Shown here one piece after another: positions 1 to 6,163 of a stretch of DNA of 10,000 bases (position 1 is the first letter of the stretch; every line of letters starts with the position of its first letter). The stretch covers positions 1 through 10,000 of the forward strand of contig NZ_JAIWOF010000143.1 in the NCBI RefSeq assembly GCF_020217025.1, read 5' to 3'. Below the pieces are notes generated by a model. It worked only from the letters and a program-made list of their open reading frames with translations. It made no database searches and had not been told where the DNA came from. The translations under genes and the position numbers were made by a program. This DNA is from Flavobacterium sp. (GTDB lineage: Bacteria; Bacteroidota; Bacteroidia; Flavobacteriales; Flavobacteriaceae).

Positions 1-725
1 CCTCCAGATGAACGTCCTTCACCACCTCCCATTGGGTGATCAACCGGGTTCATTGCTACTGGTCTTGTTCTTGGTCTTCTACCTAACCATCTTGATCTAC
101 CAGCTTTACCTGATACGATTAATTGGTGGTCTGAGTTAGAAACAGCTCCAATTGTAGCCATACAAGTTAACAAGATTAATCTTGTTTCTCCAGAAGGCAT
201 TTTAATTGTTGCATATTTTCCATCTCTTGCCATTAACTGAGCGAAAGTTCCTGCTGAACGAGCGATTACAGCTCCTTGACCTGGTCTTAATTCGATACAC
301 GAAATAACAGTTCCTAGAGGAATTTTACTTAAAGGCATTGCATTTCCAATTTCTGGAGACGCTTCTTCACCTGAAACTACAGTTTGTCCAACTTGTAATC
401 CATTTTGCGCAATGATGTAAGTTTTAGCTCCATCTGCATAATACAATAATGAAATAAATGCTGAACGATTTGGATCATACTCGATTGTTTTAACTGTTGC
501 TGGAATCCCAACTTTAGCTCTTTTAAAATCAATAATACGATACTTTTGTTTGTGACCACCGCCTGTATAACGCATGGTCATTTTTCCTTGACTATTTCTA
601 CCTCCAGAGTTTTTTTTCGGTGCGATCAAAGAACGCTCCGGCTTATCAGTTGTAATAGTGTCAAAGCTATTAACAACTCTAAATCGCTGACCCGGGGTAA
701 TAGGTTTTAATTTTCTAACTGACAT
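1..725 (-). CDS. rplB: 50S ribosomal protein L2 (uL2), 3' end cut by the window
   Basis: L2 binds 23S rRNA near the peptidyl-transferase centre and helps join the subunits. The frame is open without interruption from the ATG at 725-723 to the window edge, giving 241 full codons. L2 is usually about 273 residues, so roughly the last 30 are missing. The start [15 protein letters not shown] and the internal [11 protein letters not shown] stretch are typical of L2. The near-C-terminal signature [13 protein letters not shown] lies at residues 226-238. Numbering matches E. coli exactly here: the conserved His of VDHP is residue 230 (His229 in mature E. coli numbering, implicated in peptidyl transfer). 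The second His of E. coli HPHGGG is Met232, which I recall as usual in Bacteroidota. The gene starts 6 nt after the rplW stop and has no Shine-Dalgarno motif (TAGAAAATG). It is the last visible gene of the rplC-rplD-rplW-rplB unit. Confidence 0.97.
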   Translation of the reverse strand, partial: MSVRKLKPITPGQRFRVVNSFDTITTDKPERSLIAPKKNSGGRNSQGKMTMRYTGGGHKQKYRIIDFKRAKVGIPATVKTIEYDPNRSAFISLLYYADGAKTYIIAQNGLQVGQTVVSGEEASPEIGNAMPLSKIPLGTVISCIELRPGQGAVIARSAGTFAQLMARDGKYATIKMPSGETRLILLTCMATIGAVSNSDHQLIVSGKAGRSRWLGRRPRTRPVAMNPVDHPMGGGEGRSSG

Positions 726-731
726 TTTCTA

Positions 732-1022
732 TTAGATATTAGTATAAAAATCTATTGTTTCTCCCTCTTGTACTTGAACAACTGCTTTTTTGTAAGCATT
801 TGTTTTACCACTGATTAAACCACTTTTGGTATATTTAACACTTCTATCAGCTCTATAGTTCATTGTATTAACTGCTACTACATTCACTCCAAAAGTTGCC
901 TCAACAGCATTTTTGATTTGAATTTTATTTGCATTTTTAGCAACTACAAAACCAAAACGGTTAAAAACTTCACCATCTTTAGTTATTTTTTCAGTTATAA
1001 TAGGCTTAATTATGATGCTCAT
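732..1022 (-). CDS. rplW: 50S ribosomal protein L23 (uL23)
   Basis: This 96-residue protein is L23 (about 100 residues in E. coli), which sits at the polypeptide exit tunnel and docks trigger factor and the signal recognition particle. The N-terminus MSIIIKPIITEKITK carries the family's conserved P-x-x-TEK motif. The central KIQIKNAVEATFGVNVVAVNT segment matches the L23 core, in which the chain packs on domain III of 23S rRNA. The remainder is the basic loop and final beta strand, ending FYTNI. The gene lies 7 nt after the rplD stop and 6 nt before rplB, so it should be co-transcribed with both. The start is preceded only by A/T-rich sequence with no Shine-Dalgarno motif. Confidence 0.97.
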   Translation of the reverse strand: MSIIIKPIITEKITKDGEVFNRFGFVVAKNANKIQIKNAVEATFGVNVVAVNTMNYRADRSVKYTKSGLISGKTNAYKKAVVQVQEGETIDFYTNI

Positions 1023-1029
1023 AATCTTA

Positions 1030-1659
1030 TTATTTACTTAAATTAGCTTCAATTCCGTCTACTGCACCCTCTAAAAGAACTAAACTTTTTGCATTTAAAA
1101 TTGCATAAGTACTTAATTCTGAAGTGGTTACAACGCTAGACGCTTTTAAATTGCGTGACGACAAATATACATTTTTATTTGTATCGCCCAACACAAATAA
1201 AGATTTTTTATTCTCTAACCCTAAAGCTTTCAATACGTTAATGAAATTTTTAGTGTTTGGTGTTTCAAATGTAAAATCTTCAACTACTACTAAATTTGAC
1301 TCATTTACTTTTAAAGACAAAGCTGATTTACGAGCTAATCTTTTTAAGTTTTTGTTCAATTTGAATGAGTAGCTTCTTGGTCTAGGTCCAAAAACTGTAC
1401 CTCCACCTTTAAACAAAGGATTTTTAGCAGATCCTGCACGAGCAGTACCTGTACCTTTTTGTTTTTTAATTTTACGAGTACTTCCTGCAACCTCAGCTCT
1501 TTCTTTAGCTTTGTGAGTACCTTGTCTTTGATTAGCCAAATATTGCTTTACATCTAAGTAAACAGCATGTTTATTAGGCTCAATTGCGAAAACTGAATCA
1601 GAAAGTTGAACTTTTCTTCCAGTTTCTTTTCCGTTGATATCTAAAACTTTTACTTCCAT
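1030..1659 (-). CDS. rplD: 50S ribosomal protein L4 (uL4)
   Basis: This 209-residue protein is L4 (201 in E. coli), an early assembly protein of the large subunit whose long loop lines the exit tunnel near the macrolide site. That loop is visible as the basic stretch KKQKGTGTARAGSAKNP (about residues 65-81), followed by FKGGGTVFGPRPRSYSFKLNKN. The C-terminal globular part contains VVVEDFTFETPNTKNF. The ATG overlaps the rplC stop by one base (TAATG), which suggests translational coupling to rplC. In E. coli L4 is the autogenous repressor of the S10 operon. Whether that holds here cannot be told, but the leader upstream of rplC would be the place to look. Confidence 0.97.
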   Translation of the reverse strand: MEVKVLDINGKETGRKVQLSDSVFAIEPNKHAVYLDVKQYLANQRQGTHKAKERAEVAGSTRKIKKQKGTGTARAGSAKNPLFKGGGTVFGPRPRSYSFKLNKNLKRLARKSALSLKVNESNLVVVEDFTFETPNTKNFINVLKALGLENKKSLFVLGDTNKNVYLSSRNLKASSVVTTSELSTYAILNAKSLVLLEGAVDGIEANLSK

Positions 1660-2276
1660 TACTTCTGAATGATTACATAAGAGTTTTTGTGTCCAGGAAT
1701 TGCTCCTTTAACCAAAAGTAAGTTCTTTTCAGTAACTACTTTTAAAACTCTAAGGTTTTGTACTGTTACATTATCTCCTCCCATTCTTCCAGCCATACGC
1801 ATTCCTTTGAATACTCTAGATGGATAAGATGAAGCTCCTACAGAACCAGGCGCTCTTAAACGATTGTGTTGACCGTGTGTCGCTTGTCCAACACCGCCAA
1901 AACCATGACGTTTTACAACCCCTTGGAATCCTTTTCCTTTAGAAACTCCCACAACATCAACAAATTCACCTTCAGCGAATAAGTCAACAGCGATTACATC
2001 GCCTAATTTGTACTCCTCTTCAAAACCTTTGAATTCAACGACTTTCTTCTTCGCAGCTGTTCCCGCTTTCTTAAAGTGACCTAACTCAGCTTTAATTGAA
2101 CGTTTTTCAGCTTTGTCATCGAAACCTAACTGAATAGCAGAATATCCGTCTACTTCATTGGTTCTGACTTGGGTAACAACGCATGGACCACACTCGATTA
2201 CAGTACAAGGAATATTTTTCCCGTTCTCATCAAAGATGCTAGTCATGCCAATTTTTCTTCCGATTAACCCAGACAT
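1659..2276 (-). CDS. rplC: 50S ribosomal protein L3 (uL3)
   Basis: This 205-residue protein is L3 (209 in E. coli), a primary 23S rRNA binder that nucleates 50S assembly and reaches toward the peptidyl-transferase centre. It begins [15 protein letters not shown], and the [15 protein letters not shown] segment at residues 112-126 matches the family signature. The central loop reads [17 protein letters not shown] (about residues 142-158). Aligned without gaps to E. coli, residue 150 is Ser rather than the Gln150 that PrmB methylates, so that modification is impossible here. It is the first gene of its unit: a predicted promoter lies about 70 nt upstream and a terminator for the preceding unit lies beyond that. 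The start is preceded by A/T-only sequence. The stop overlaps the rplD ATG. Confidence 0.97.
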   Translation of the reverse strand: MSGLIGRKIGMTSIFDENGKNIPCTVIECGPCVVTQVRTNEVDGYSAIQLGFDDKAEKRSIKAELGHFKKAGTAAKKKVVEFKGFEEEYKLGDVIAVDLFAEGEFVDVVGVSKGKGFQGVVKRHGFGGVGQATHGQHNRLRAPGSVGASSYPSRVFKGMRMAGRMGGDNVTVQNLRVLKVVTEKNLLLVKGAIPGHKNSYVIIQK

Positions 2277-2313
2277 ATTAAACTAATTATTAATTAAACT
2301 CTTATTTATAATA

Positions 2314-2326
2314 CAAATAGTATTTG
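2314..2326 (-). promoter_or_regulatory. Palindrome in the rplC 5' leader
   Basis: CAAATA-G-TATTTG is a perfect inverted repeat with 6-bp arms around one central base, about 20-30 nt inside the predicted rplC leader. As RNA the one-base loop cannot close fully, but AATAC/GTATT can pair around a 5-nt loop in the same place. A smaller CTCA-AAA-TGAG hairpin (2334-2344) lies at the predicted 5' end of the transcript. It could be a protein-binding site or an autoregulatory RNA element. This is inference only, because A/T palindromes arise easily by chance in such DNA. Confidence 0.3.
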
Positions 2327-2347
2327 CACACTACTCATTTTGAGGGT

Positions 2348-2383
2348 GCAAATATATAAATTATTTTTTAATTATCGCAAAAA
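2348..2383 (-). promoter_or_regulatory. Predicted Bacteroidota-type promoter for the rplC operon
   Basis: On the minus strand a -7 element TATATTTG (2356-2349) fits the Bacteroidota consensus TAnnTTTG. A -33 element TTTTTG (2383-2378) lies 21 nt upstream, inside the usual spacing. Transcription would start around 2341-2346, leaving a 5' leader of about 65-70 nt before the rplC ATG. Its position just downstream of the rpsJ terminator makes functional sense. Confidence 0.75.
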
Positions 2384-2443
2384 TAAATAGTTAAGCAAAA
2401 TTTACTTTAAAAAAGCACTTTTTACTCACTAAAAATGATAAGA

Positions 2444-2478
2444 AAAAAACCGTAATGCTTTCACATTAACGGTTTTTT
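2444..2478 (-). terminator. Rho-independent terminator after rpsJ
   Basis: A 10-bp stem (2444-2453 with 2469-2478, AAAAAACCGT/ACGGTTTTTT) is extended by AATG/CATT with one bulged A and closed by a 6-nt loop. The stem ends in a run of six T on either strand, so it could work both ways. On the minus strand it begins about 33 nt after the rpsJ stop and would end the rpsL-rpsG-fusA-rpsJ transcript. Confidence 0.85.
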
Positions 2479-2510
2479 ATTTGATCATTGCTTTTTTGCA
2501 ACGGTGTTTA

Positions 2511-2816
2511 TCACACTTTAATTTCTACTTCAACTCCTGAAGGTAACTCTAATTTCATTAAAGCATCGATAGTTTTAGAAGAAGAACTGTAGATATCTAA
2601 CAATCTCTTATAAGAACTTAATTCGAATTGCTCTCTTGATTTTTTGTTAACGTGTGGAGAACGTAATACAGTAAAAATCTTTTTGTGTGTTGGTAATGGA
2701 ATTGGACCCGTTACCACAGCACCTGTACTTTTTACAGTCTTAACGATTTTCTCAGCAGATTTATCTACTAAGTTATGATCGTATGATTTTAATTTTATTC
2801 TGATTTTTTGACTCAT
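2511..2816 (-). CDS. rpsJ: 30S ribosomal protein S10 (uS10 / NusE)
   Basis: This 101-residue protein is S10 (103 in E. coli), a component of the 30S head that also acts as NusE in transcription antitermination and NusG-mediated coupling. It carries [20 protein letters not shown] at residues 37-56, and the family signature continues as [10 protein letters not shown] (57-66). The length is normal and the C-terminus SGVEVEIKV is complete. The start lies 11 nt after the fusA stop, so it belongs to the rpsL-rpsG-fusA-rpsJ transcript. In E. coli tuf follows fusA and rpsJ heads the separate S10 operon. Here rpsJ directly follows fusA and is the last gene before a strong terminator. Confidence 0.97.
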   Translation of the reverse strand: MSQKIRIKLKSYDHNLVDKSAEKIVKTVKSTGAVVTGPIPLPTHKKIFTVLRSPHVNKKSREQFELSSYKRLLDIYSSSSKTIDALMKLELPSGVEVEIKV

Positions 2817-2827
2817 TTTCTTAAAAA

Positions 2828-4984
2828 TTAAGCGTTACCTTTTGCTTTTTTGATTACAGCTTCTGAAATATTAGAAGGTGTTTCTTCATAGTGAGAAAAC
2901 TCCATTGTAGATGTAGCCCTACCAGAAGACAATGTTCTTAATGTAGTAACATAACCAAACATTTCTGATAAAGGAACATTAGCTTTAATAGTTTTAGCAC
3001 CATTTCTATCACCCATATCATTTACTTGACCTCTACGACGGTTCAAGTCACCTACGATATCACCCATGTTTTCTTCAGGAGTAATAACTTCAATTTTCAT
3101 GATTGGCTCAAGAATAACAGCTCCTGCAGCTTTAGCCACTTCTTTATATCCCATTTTCGCAGCTAATTCAAAAGAAAGAGCATCAGAATCCACAGGGTGG
3201 AAAGATCCGTCTAATAAAGTCACTTTTAAACTATCTACTGCATATCCTGCTAAAGGACCTGCTTTCATAGCTTCTCTGAAACCTTTTTCAACAGCTGGAA
3301 TATATTCTTTTGGTACGTTACCACCTTTAACTTCATTAACAAACTGTAATCCCATAGGAGCTTTACCGTCTACTAAATCAGCAGGTTCTAAACGGAATAC
3401 GATATCACCAAATTTACCACGACCTCCAGATTGCTTTTTATAAGTTTCTCTGTGTTGTGCAGCTTTTGTGAACGCTTCTTTATATTCTACTTGTGGCTCA
3501 CCTTGGTTAACCTCAACTTTAAACTCACGTTTCATACGATCAACAAGGATATCTAAGTGTAACTCACCCATACCTGAAATAATCGTTTGACCTGAAGCCT
3601 CATCAGTTCTAACTGTAAACGTTGGATCTTCTTCAGCTAATTTAGCTAAAGCCATACCCATTTTATCAACGTCAGCTTTTGTTTTAGGCTCAATCGCGAT
3701 ACCAATTACAGGATCAGGGAATTTCATTGACTCAAGAATAATTGGGTGTTTTTCATCACACATTGTATCTCCAGTCTTGATATCTTTAAATCCTACAGCA
3801 GCACCAATATCTCCAGCCTCAATATATTCGATTGGATTTTGTTTGTTAGCATGCATTTGGTAGATACGAGAAATTCTTTCTTTGTTTCCTGAACGTGTAT
3901 TCAAGATGTAAGAACCAGCATCTAAACGACCTGAATAAGCACGGAAGAAAGCTAAACGACCAACGTAAGGGTCAGTAGCAATTTTAAATGCTAAAGCCGC
4001 GAAAGGCTCTTTTGTATCAGGGCGACGGATAATTTTCTTTTGGTCTTCTTCTAATAAATCAGCATCATCAGGGTGAATTCCTTCGATACCTTCTTTATCT
4101 AATGGAGATGGTAAATACTTACAAACTGCATCTAACATAAATTGAACTCCTTTGTTTTTGAAAGAAGAACCAGCAATCATAGGAATGATAGCCATATCGA
4201 TTGTAGCAGCACGTAAAGCATTGTTGATTTCTTCCTCAGTAATTGAGTTTTCATCTTCCATATACTTTTCTAATAAGTTTTCGTCGTAAGTAGCAATCTC
4301 TTCAATTAAAATTGAACGATACTCTTTTACTTCGTCAACCATATCAGCAGGAATGTCGATAATATCGAAAGTAGCACCTTGAGTTTCATCATGCCATACA
4401 ATAGCTTGATTTTTAACTAAGTCAACTACCCCTCTGAAATCAGCTTCTTCACCAATTGGTAAAGTAATCGCTACTGCGTTTGATTTCAACATATCTTTTA
4501 CTTGCTGACAAACTCCTAAGAAGTTAGAACCTTGACGGTCCATTTTGTTTACGAATCCCATACGTGGAACTCTATATTGATCAGCTAATCTCCAGTTAGT
4601 TTCAGATTGAGGCTCAACACCATCAACCGCACTAAATAAGAACACTAAACCATCTAATACACGTAACGAACGGTTTACCTCTACTGTAAAGTCAACGTGA
4701 CCAGGAGTATCGATAATGTTAAAGTGATACGATTTAGATTCTGGTAAAACTTTACCTTGGTTTGTTGGAAAATTCCACTCACAAGTTGTTGCAGCAGAAG
4801 TAATTGTAATACCTCTTTCTTGCTCTTGCGCCATCCAGTCCATTGTTGCAGCACCATCGTGTACTTCACCAATTTTGTGTGATTTTCCTGTATAGAATAA
4901 GATACGCTCAGTTGTTGTTGTTTTACCAGCATCAATGTGAGCAGCAATTCCAATATTTCTTGTATATTTTAAATCTCTAGCCAT
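2828..4984 (-). CDS. fusA: Elongation factor G
   Basis: This 718-residue protein is the GTPase that drives translocation of tRNA and mRNA and, with RRF, ribosome recycling. The GTP-binding motifs are intact: P-loop AHIDAGKT (residues 15-22), switch I RGITIT (57-62), DTPGH (92-96, with His96 as the catalytic His) and NKMD (146-149). Domain II and domains III-V follow, including [19 protein letters not shown] in domain III and the domain V segment ending FSHYEETP. The length is slightly above E. coli (704), as in relatives. The canonical motifs and position between rpsG and rpsJ identify the standard EF-G rather than the divergent second EF-G (EF-G2) also present in many Bacteroidota. It lies 11 nt after rpsG and 11 nt before rpsJ. 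The upstream sequence shows no Shine-Dalgarno motif. Confidence 0.98.
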   Translation of the reverse strand: MARDLKYTRNIGIAAHIDAGKTTTTERILFYTGKSHKIGEVHDGAATMDWMAQEQERGITITSAATTCEWNFPTNQGKVLPESKSYHFNIIDTPGHVDFTVEVNRSLRVLDGLVFLFSAVDGVEPQSETNWRLADQYRVPRMGFVNKMDRQGSNFLGVCQQVKDMLKSNAVAITLPIGEEADFRGVVDLVKNQAIVWHDETQGATFDIIDIPADMVDEVKEYRSILIEEIATYDENLLEKYMEDENSITEEEINNALRAATIDMAIIPMIAGSSFKNKGVQFMLDAVCKYLPSPLDKEGIEGIHPDDADLLEEDQKKIIRRPDTKEPFAALAFKIATDPYVGRLAFFRAYSGRLDAGSYILNTRSGNKERISRIYQMHANKQNPIEYIEAGDIGAAVGFKDIKTGDTMCDEKHPIILESMKFPDPVIGIAIEPKTKADVDKMGMALAKLAEEDPTFTVRTDEASGQTIISGMGELHLDILVDRMKREFKVEVNQGEPQVEYKEAFTKAAQHRETYKKQSGGRGKFGDIVFRLEPADLVDGKAPMGLQFVNEVKGGNVPKEYIPAVEKGFREAMKAGPLAGYAVDSLKVTLLDGSFHPVDSDALSFELAAKMGYKEVAKAAGAVILEPIMKIEVITPEENMGDIVGDLNRRRGQVNDMGDRNGAKTIKANVPLSEMFGYVTTLRTLSSGRATSTMEFSHYEETPSNISEAVIKKAKGNA

Positions 4985-4995
4985 TTCTATACGAA

Positions 4996-5472
4996 TTAAA
5001 ATCTAAAGTGAGAGAATGCTTTATTAGCATCTGCCATTTTGTGAGTATCCATTCTTTTCTTAACAGCAGCACCTTCTTCTTTAGCCGCAGCTAAAATTTC
5101 AGAAGCTAATTTTCCTGCCATTGATTTTTCGTTTCTTCTTCTTGCATAAAGAATCATCCATTTGATAGCATAAGAAATCTTTCTATCTGGACGAATTTGC
5201 ATTGGAATTTGGAATGTAGCTCCACCCACTCTACGTGAACGAACTTCTACGTGAGGCATAACATTAGTTAATGCATCTTTCCAAATCTCTAAAGCAGTTT
5301 TTTCTGCATCTTGCTTTTTAGTTTCAACGATTTCTAATGCATCATAGAAAACTTTAAAAGCTGTTGATTTTTTACCATCCCACATTAAGTTATTCACAAA
5401 ACGTGTTACTAACTGATCGTTAAATTTCGGATCCGGTAAAAGGGGTCTTTTTTTGGCCGCTCTTTTTCTCAT
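4996..5472 (-). CDS. rpsG: 30S ribosomal protein S7 (uS7)
   Basis: This 158-residue protein is S7, the primary binder that organises the 3' domain of 16S rRNA and lines the E-site mRNA exit. The family signature begins at [20 protein letters not shown] (residues 11-30) and continues [20 protein letters not shown] (about 79-90) forms the conserved turn, and the C-terminus [14 protein letters not shown] aligns with E. coli RMAEANKAFAHYRW. The length is normal. The gene lies 25 nt downstream of rpsL and 11 nt before fusA, in the classic str order. In E. coli S7 represses its own operon by binding the rpsL-rpsG spacer. The spacer here is only 25 nt, too short for a comparable structure. Confidence 0.97.
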   Translation of the reverse strand: MRKRAAKKRPLLPDPKFNDQLVTRFVNNLMWDGKKSTAFKVFYDALEIVETKKQDAEKTALEIWKDALTNVMPHVEVRSRRVGGATFQIPMQIRPDRKISYAIKWMILYARRRNEKSMAGKLASEILAAAKEEGAAVKKRMDTHKMADANKAFSHFRF

Positions 5473-5497
5473 GTCTTTTCTTTAAAAGATTTTTAAA

Positions 5498-5905
5498 TTA
5501 CTTTTTCTTTCCAGTTGGTGCAGGTGCTTGTCCTGGTTTTGGACGTTTTGCCCCATACTTAGATCTACGTTGTGTTCTTCCTGCAACACCCGCAGTATCT
5601 AATGCTCCACGTACGATGTGGTAACGTACACCTGGTAAATCTTTTACTCTTCCACCTCTAACTAATACTATCGAGTGCTCTTGTAGATTGTGACCTTCTC
5701 CAGGAATGTATGCATTCACCTCGTTACCGTTTGTTAAACGAACCCTAGCTACCTTTCTCATTGCTGAGTTTGGTTTTTTAGGAGTTGTTGTGTAAACACG
5801 AGTACACACACCTCTTCTTTGAGGACAAGAATCTAAAGCAGCCGATTTACTCTTCTTAGTTATTTGGGTTCTCCCTGTTCTTACTAATTGTTGAATTGTT
5901 GGCAT
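5498..5905 (-). CDS. rpsL: 30S ribosomal protein S12 (uS12)
   Basis: This 135-residue protein is S12 at the decoding centre (124 in E. coli). It starts [20 protein letters not shown] and carries the decoding loop [13 protein letters not shown] (residues 39-51). Lys44 here equals Lys43 of mature E. coli S12, the main streptomycin-resistance site, and it is wild type. The second loop [14 protein letters not shown] (83-96) retains wild-type Lys88, the other classic resistance position, and Asp89, the methylthiolation site. The extra length is a basic, Pro-rich C-terminal tail ending APTGKKK. It is the first gene of the str unit, and a well-matched promoter lies about 55 nt upstream. The ATG follows A/T-rich sequence with no Shine-Dalgarno motif. 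Confidence 0.97.
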   Translation of the reverse strand: MPTIQQLVRTGRTQITKKSKSAALDSCPQRRGVCTRVYTTTPKKPNSAMRKVARVRLTNGNEVNAYIPGEGHNLQEHSIVLVRGGRVKDLPGVRYHIVRGALDTAGVAGRTQRRSKYGAKRPKPGQAPAPTGKKK

Positions 5906-5939
5906 AATTAAATACTAAAAAATTTTACTGTTTAAAATT

Positions 5940-5954
5940 CCCGCTTTTTACGGG
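5940..5954 (-). promoter_or_regulatory. GC-rich hairpin at the predicted 5' end of the rpsL transcript
   Basis: On the minus strand CCCG-TAAAAAG-CGGG can form a 4-bp all-GC stem with a 7-nt loop, starting within a few nt of the predicted transcription start. It stands out because the surrounding DNA is almost pure A/T. It could stabilise the mRNA or take part in autogenous control. The function is unproven. Confidence 0.35.
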
Positions 5955-5958
5955 GTTG

Positions 5959-5989
5959 CAAATGTAGGAATTATTTTTTACTTTCCAAA
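5959..5989 (-). promoter_or_regulatory. Predicted promoter for the rpsL-rpsG-fusA-rpsJ operon
   Basis: On the minus strand the -7 element TACATTTG (5966-5959) fits TAnnTTTG. A -33 element TTTG (5989-5986) lies 19 nt upstream. The predicted start is near 5953-5957, giving a leader of about 50 nt. This is one of the two best-spaced promoters in the window. The other drives rplC and has the same layout, as expected for coordinated ribosomal protein genes. Confidence 0.8.
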
Positions 5990-6018
5990 TCATAATTTAT
6001 TAATTTTCAATGCAATTG

Positions 6019-6026
6019 TAATTTTG
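6019..6026 (+). promoter_or_regulatory. Candidate -7 promoter element for the Omp85-family gene
   Basis: TAATTTTG matches TAnnTTTG on the plus strand and is followed by C, as in the other candidates here. No convincing -33 TTTG lies 19-21 nt upstream. The leader would be about 130 nt and would include the inverted repeat at 6093-6113. A weaker alternative, TTTCTTTA at 6151-6158, lies 5 nt before the ATG. The true start is uncertain. Confidence 0.4.
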
Positions 6027-6092
6027 CAGTATTTTGATTGGTATTGAGTTACAAAAAAGAAAGATCAAAATTCCGATGAATTGTTGCATTAG

Positions 6093-6113
6093 ATTCTGAA
6101 ACAAGTTCAGAAT
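6093..6113. repeat. Perfect 8-bp inverted repeat in the divergent intergenic region
   Basis: ATTCTGAA-ACAAG-TTCAGAAT has perfect 8-bp arms around a 5-nt loop, followed by GACAAAG. The core closely resembles a short sequence (of the type GTCATTCTGAACTTG) that I recall as recurring in intergenic regions of Bacteroidota and other genomes. Only one copy is present in this window, so its repeat status is inference. It has no T-tract and is unlikely to be a classic terminator. Confidence 0.55.
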
Positions 6114-6163
6114 GACAAAGTAGATATAAAATTTATTTTACTTTTTTTCGTTTCTTTACCGCT

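Noticed and set aside
377..559. Minus-strand open frame of 60 codons inside rplB
   Set aside because: It lies in another frame of the intact L2 coding sequence, and its product is low-complexity with no recognisable motif.
1..725. Suspected frameshift or pseudogene in rplB because no complete frame is present
   Set aside because: Translating the opening third and the last 20 codons showed one matching L2 frame, and residue numbering at the edge agrees with E. coli. The gene is simply cut by the window.
1124..1372. Plus-strand open frame of 82 codons antisense to rplD
   Set aside because: It is the mirror of conserved L4 codons, with no promoter or family match.
3066..3443. Plus-strand open frame of 125 codons antisense to fusA
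   Set aside because: It is explained by codon bias of EF-G on the opposite strand. No TAnnTTTG element lies close upstream and the protein is unrecognisable.
4681..4953. Minus-strand open frame of 90 codons within fusA in another frame
   Set aside because: It overlaps the EF-G GTPase domain, which is intact in the main frame, and the product is Leu/Gln-rich noise.
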